From positions 1-10,252 of the forward strand of contig JAKUUF010000047.1 of NCBI GenBank assembly GCA_022448705.1: DNA of 10,252 nucleotides, written 5' to 3'. Both the position numbers and the translations under genes were made by a program. The notes beneath the pieces are model-generated. The model had not been told where the DNA came from, made no database searches, and saw nothing but the letters and a program-made list of their open reading frames with translations. Within the stretch, counting starts at the first letter, position 1, and each line of letters starts with the position of its first letter. Origin of the DNA: SAR324 cluster bacterium (lineage in GTDB: Bacteria; SAR324; NAC60-12). Positions 7,179 through 10,252 of this stretch are shown here, piece after piece.

Positions 7179-7180
7179 GT
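7175..7180 (+). promoter_or_regulatory. Ribosome-binding site overlapping the selB stop codon
   Basis: The TTAGGT at 7175-7180 includes the selB stop TAG (7176-7178). Its AGG lies 7 nt before the ATG at 7187. Termination of selB and initiation of the next gene therefore share bases, which suggests translational coupling and a single transcript. Confidence 0.5.
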
Positions 7181-7186
7181 TACAAA

Positions 7187-9565
7187 ATGCTTTTTGGTCG
7201 AGTCAGGGTATTTACTATTTTGCTGAGTTTATTGCTGGTTATTTGGAACTTCTTTGGTGTTTCAGGATTAGTTCTGGCACAAAGCCTTCTCAGTGACCGT
7301 GTATGGTTGGAAAAGAAGATAAATGTATTCATCGAAAAAGATCTTACTGAACAAAATAGATACGCAAGGTTTTCTGGTATGATGCACGCTCCTTTAATTC
7401 TCAATCAATCCGTTGCCAGGCCACTCGCACCTGAAAAACCGGAATTATTATATCCAATAGAATTACCGCCAAAACCTTATCTTTCGCAAATTCAAAAGGA
7501 TGATTTGACAAACGAATCTTCAATTTCACACTTAAGTCGGATTTTTCCATGGGTTCCAAGCATGGAACTAACCACCGCAGACACTGAAGCTGATTCAAAT
7601 CAGCAAGATCAAGAATGGGCAAACAATGAATTTACAGGTTTCAGTATGCCTGTGGCTGAAATTGAAGAAATGATATTTTCTAATCCTGAAGCTGCAAGGG
7701 AAAAGTATCTGGAGTTTGAAAACTGGTTAAAAATTGAAGATAGAGTGAGATTGAAAGTTCAACTGCTCTACCATCTTAATAAATGGGCCTCTGCAGAAAA
7801 ACTGGCAATTGCGTTTTTGAAAGAACGTCCTCGCAGCCCGATAATACCCTTAATATATTACTATTTAAACAAATCACTTCATTCTCAGAACAAGCCTTTG
7901 GATCAGGATCAGATTTTACGTGATCTTGCACTTACAGAATTGAGTCCGAAACCACGTGGTGATCTGCTGCTTATGTTCAGTAATGAAGCACAGTTAAAGG
8001 GTGAAATTCTAGCCGCAATCCAATATCGACTTGAACTCTTAAGCAATTCTGAAACTTCAGATGAAGCAGATCTGGAAAAAATAGCCTTGTTGATAAAGGA
8101 AGTTCAGTCTCCGGAAGAATTACGAATCTTGTTGGTGAATTATCCTGATTCAGACTGGCTGCAGGAGCAAATATTTGAAATAGAATTTGAGCTTTTTTCA
8201 AAGCAGCGGCGTTACAGTGAGGCCCTGGTACTACTGGATCAAAGACTCAATCTGGCCCGCGAAATTGGCAATGAAAAACAATATAAAAGGCTGGAGAAAA
8301 TACAGCGTAGCTTTGTATCCGCTTTGAATGTCAGTCCTGGACGGATTGGAGTTATACTCCCTATGAGCAGTTCAAACGTAAAAATTGTCCGTTTAGTTCA
8401 GGAAACATTGAACGGTTTACGGCTGGCACTGCATGCAAACAAAATCAATGCGTTGAATGATAATCCTGATAATTCAACTTCACTTGAGAAGACAGTTACG
8501 GAAAATTCAGGCAAGGTATCCGAGAATGGTTTGTCTGGGCAGTTTGAGGATTCATGGGAACTGGTAATCCGGGACTCGCACCTGGATCCGCAGAAAACAA
8601 AAAATGCCATCCGTGAATTAGTGGAAATAGAGCGGGTAATTGCCATTATTGGGCCTCTTGCAAGAAAAACTTCTGAGGCTGCTGCGGAAGAAGCAGAAAG
8701 GTTAAGTGTCCCATTAATCTCCCTATCTTTAACTGACAGTATTCCTGAGTATGGGGAATATATTTTCCGTAATAATCAAAGCTGGAGGCAGGAAGTCCAG
8801 AAATTGGCAGATTATGCCACTGATAAGCTGCAGGCCTGTCGTTTTCTGATACTTTACGCTCAAACACGTGAAGGACGCCAGAAAATGAGGCTTTTTTGGA
8901 ACGCAGTACAGCAAAAAGGGTGTGAAGTAGTAGCAGCTGAAGGATTTAAGGATGAAGGTCAGAAAAGCCTGGTAAATGAGTTCGATACTTTCACAGGAAA
9001 AATTAAACGCATAGGTACAACAGACAAAAGTATTTTAAAGGAGCTGAAAGAGAAAGAGGATCCTGTCCACAATTTTGATGCAGTATACGTGGCAGTAGGA
9101 GCAGGAGGAGTAAAAAATTTAAGGCTTATTTTACCGTATAGTGCCGTTTATAAAATGAGAAAAACTAAATTTCTTGGTGACAGCGGTTGGAATGATTCAG
9201 CACTCCCGTTTTCACCGGGAGTAAGTGGCGTGAGAAAACCAGTATTTGCGGACAGTTTTTTCCTGGGAAGCAAAACGAAGGCGATGGGGCAGCTTAAAAG
9301 GATCCACGAACAAATTCTTTATCGCCATCAAAACTATATTGGTCCCAGCTCATATACCGCTCATGCTTATGACACTCTGATGATATTGATGCAGCTTCTG
9401 AATGATGAGCGCAACCAAAGTCACCGGGATTTGAAGGACGCACTGAAAAATATGGAAAGCTTTCAGGGAGTCACAGGAAAATTAAAATTTGATGATGTAG
9501 GTGAAGCTAAAAGAGAAATACATTTGCTGACCCTTCACAGAGGGAAAATCCAACCCCTTAATTGA
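7187..9565 (+). CDS. Periplasmic helical-repeat plus type-1 periplasmic-binding-fold protein, LpoA/PBP-activator-like
   Basis: The 792-residue product starts with a signal peptide: MLFGRVRV, a hydrophobic core at 9-30, likely cleavage at LVLA|QS. No lipobox cysteine is present, unlike the E. coli LpoA lipoprotein. Residues 35-150 are low in recognisable structure; 155-380 look like TPR-type helical repeats (for example LLYHLNKWASAEKLAIAFLK at 193-212). From GRIGVILPMS (385-394) to the end runs a type-1 periplasmic binding fold with WELVIRDSHLDP (457-468), VIAIIGP (484-490), VPLISLSLTDS (508-518) and TAHAYDTLMIL (724-734). This order matches the YraM/LppC/LpoA group that activates peptidoglycan synthases, and also generic branched-chain amino-acid-type binding proteins. 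A role in wall synthesis is inference. A 40-residue polar insert (about 418-455) interrupts the first lobe. It lies 8 bp after selB with the ribosome-binding site over the selB stop. Confidence 0.8.
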   Translation: MLFGRVRVFTILLSLLLVIWNFFGVSGLVLAQSLLSDRVWLEKKINVFIEKDLTEQNRYARFSGMMHAPLILNQSVARPLAPEKPELLYPIELPPKPYLSQIQKDDLTNESSISHLSRIFPWVPSMELTTADTEADSNQQDQEWANNEFTGFSMPVAEIEEMIFSNPEAAREKYLEFENWLKIEDRVRLKVQLLYHLNKWASAEKLAIAFLKERPRSPIIPLIYYYLNKSLHSQNKPLDQDQILRDLALTELSPKPRGDLLLMFSNEAQLKGEILAAIQYRLELLSNSETSDEADLEKIALLIKEVQSPEELRILLVNYPDSDWLQEQIFEIEFELFSKQRRYSEALVLLDQRLNLAREIGNEKQYKRLEKIQRSFVSALNVSPGRIGVILPMSSSNVKIVRLVQETLNGLRLALHANKINALNDNPDNSTSLEKTVTENSGKVSENGLSGQFEDSWELVIRDSHLDPQKTKNAIRELVEIERVIAIIGPLARKTSEAAAEEAERLSVPLISLSLTDSIPEYGEYIFRNNQSWRQEVQKLADYATDKLQACRFLILYAQTREGRQKMRLFWNAVQQKGCEVVAAEGFKDEGQKSLVNEFDTFTGKIKRIGTTDKSILKELKEKEDPVHNFDAVYVAVGAGGVKNLRLILPYSAVYKMRKTKFLGDSGWNDSALPFSPGVSGVRKPVFADSFFLGSKTKAMGQLKRIHEQILYRHQNYIGPSSYTAHAYDTLMILMQLLNDERNQSHRDLKDALKNMESFQGVTGKLKFDDVGEAKREIHLLTLHRGKIQPLN
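9202..9222. repeat. GC-rich hairpin inside the LpoA-like gene
   Basis: Perfect 7-bp arms ACTCCCG (9202-9208) and CGGGAGT (9216-9222) enclose a 7-nt loop ttttcac. It lies in the coding sequence for SALPFSPGVS, and no T-run follows, so it is not an intrinsic terminator. It may be chance. Confidence 0.7.
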
Positions 9566-9589
9566 AGGAAATATTTTGTGTGTACATGA

Positions 9590-9618
9590 TTCTGCTGATG
9601 CTGCAGAAACAGGCCTGT
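9590..9618. terminator. Short hairpin and palindrome between convergent genes (weak bidirectional terminator candidate)
   Basis: The 53-bp gap between the two converging genes holds a hairpin with 6-bp arms TTCTGC (9590-9595) and GCAGAA (9603-9608), followed at once by the perfect palindrome ACAGGCCTGT (9609-9618). On the plus strand CTATTTTA follows but there is no full T-run, and on the minus strand there is none. Position fits a shared terminator; structure is weak. Confidence 0.3.
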
Positions 9619-10086
9619 CTATTTTACGAAAAGGGATTCCAGGTCTTTGAACGGTACCTGCTCTGGTCTTAGTTTTTGTTGCGTCTGACCAGTTTCAACC
9701 GATTCATTGGTTTCTTCAAGTTGAGTTGTCAATTGGTCGGGAATGTTGGAGTTGTCTGTCAGCAAATCTTCAATCTGGTTGTCCACACGTTTTTCTGGGC
9801 GGATTTCCTCATGGAAATTGCGTTTCGGCTGAGTTTTTATTTGGTGTTTTTGATCATCCAGAGGCTCTTCAACCAGATCAGCAACTTGTCTTAAACGGTA
9901 ACTGTACTGCCTGCTTACCTCAAAAAGCCTTCCGCCGGGAATACATTCCGGACTGTCTTGGAATGAAGCAAAATCATCGACAATTACTGCATGCTTAAGT
10001 GCTTCAGGACTCAAGTAGACTAACACTGAAGAAGATTCAGTTTCTGATATTTCTTCTTCCTGAGGCTCGAATTTGAACCATTTCAT
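9619..10086 (-). CDS. Small acidic cytoplasmic protein of unknown family
   Basis: I do not recognise the family. The 155-residue product has no signal peptide and no membrane segment. After MKWFKFEPQ and an acidic run (10-17), residues 20-76 look like a compact domain, with SVLVYLSPEALKHAVIVDDF (20-39), a PGG turn (50-52) and LFEVSRQYSYRLRQVADLVE (54-73), containing the only cysteine, C48. Residues 77-140 are rich in Q, E, T, N and D and probably disordered. The end PFKDLESLFVK is amphipathic and could be a short docking peptide. AAAGGA lies 5 nt before the ATG and supports the start. It converges on the LpoA-like gene with 53 bp between stops, so it is a separate transcription unit. Function is unknown. 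Confidence 0.72.
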   Translation of the reverse strand: MKWFKFEPQEEEISETESSSVLVYLSPEALKHAVIVDDFASFQDSPECIPGGRLFEVSRQYSYRLRQVADLVEEPLDDQKHQIKTQPKRNFHEEIRPEKRVDNQIEDLLTDNSNIPDQLTTQLEETNESVETGQTQQKLRPEQVPFKDLESLFVK

Positions 10087-10091
10087 GATTT

Positions 10092-10097
10092 TCCTTT
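10092..10097 (-). promoter_or_regulatory. Shine-Dalgarno site of the small acidic protein gene
   Basis: The minus strand reads AAAGGA here, 5 nt before the ATG at 10086, supporting that start. Confidence 0.6.
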
Positions 10098-10133
10098 AAA
10101 TAGAATTCTCAAATGTCGATTTGTTATGATTCA

Positions 10134-10160
10134 GTTATAACTCTGCGAAAAACATGCCAA
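10134..10160 (-). promoter_or_regulatory. Possible promoter of the small acidic protein gene
   Basis: On the minus strand TTGGCA (10155-10160, five of six consensus bases) precedes TATAAC (10134-10139, five of six) with a spacer of 15 bp, which is short. A second TATAAT at 10171-10176 has no good -35. The leader would be about 40 nt. Confidence 0.35.
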
Positions 10161-10252
10161 TTATTGTTCTATTATAAATTCATTCCTTGTCGTCAGATTG
10201 AAAAGATGATTAAAAAAGAAACACAGGATTAAAATGTAAATAATATCAATGA

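Overview
The window is ordinary-looking bacterial chromosome of low GC content (my estimate is about 40%), densely coded and with no sign of mobile DNA. Signal peptides, an outer-membrane-type protein and a periplasmic protein of the LpoA/PBP-activator type point to a Gram-negative. A TrpB2-type synthase beside an acrylyl-CoA reductase (AcuI/YhdH family), plus a bacterial SelB, would fit a marine deltaproteobacterium-like lineage such as SAR324. That placement is an impression from protein style only and is weak.

Left part, all on the minus strand (transcribed right to left from about 5062): a cysteine-free secreted protein of unknown family (4255-4992) has the best promoter in the window, an extended -10 with a good -35. 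It is followed after 72 bp by a HAD phosphatase (3502-4182). After a 337-bp AT-rich gap come an AcuI/YhdH-type oxidoreductase (2166-3164) and, 33 bp later, a TrpB2-type tryptophan synthase beta chain (768-2132), probably one operon. After a 306-bp gap holding a perfect 15-bp tandem duplication comes the 5' part of an FadL/PorV-like outer-membrane protein (33-461). This last frame is stopped by TAG at codon 143, yet strand-like coding appears to continue in the same frame to the window edge.

Right part, plus strand: selB (5220-7178), the elongation factor that delivers selenocysteinyl-tRNA to recoded UGA codons, is followed 8 bp later by a large periplasmic helical-repeat plus type-1 binding-fold protein (7187-9565). 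Its ribosome-binding site overlaps the selB stop codon, so the two are probably translationally coupled. A convergent gene for a small acidic protein of unknown family (9619-10086, minus) closes the window, with a short hairpin and a palindrome in the 53-bp gap.

The genes do not form one obvious pathway. No CRISPR, transposase, tRNA, rRNA, riboswitch or convincing new multi-gene system was seen. The observations most worth a check are the in-frame amber codon in the outer-membrane gene, the Lys-to-Arg change in the SelB guanine-recognition motif, the Cys replacing the usual PLP-contacting Ser in TrpB2, and two unrecognised conserved-looking proteins.
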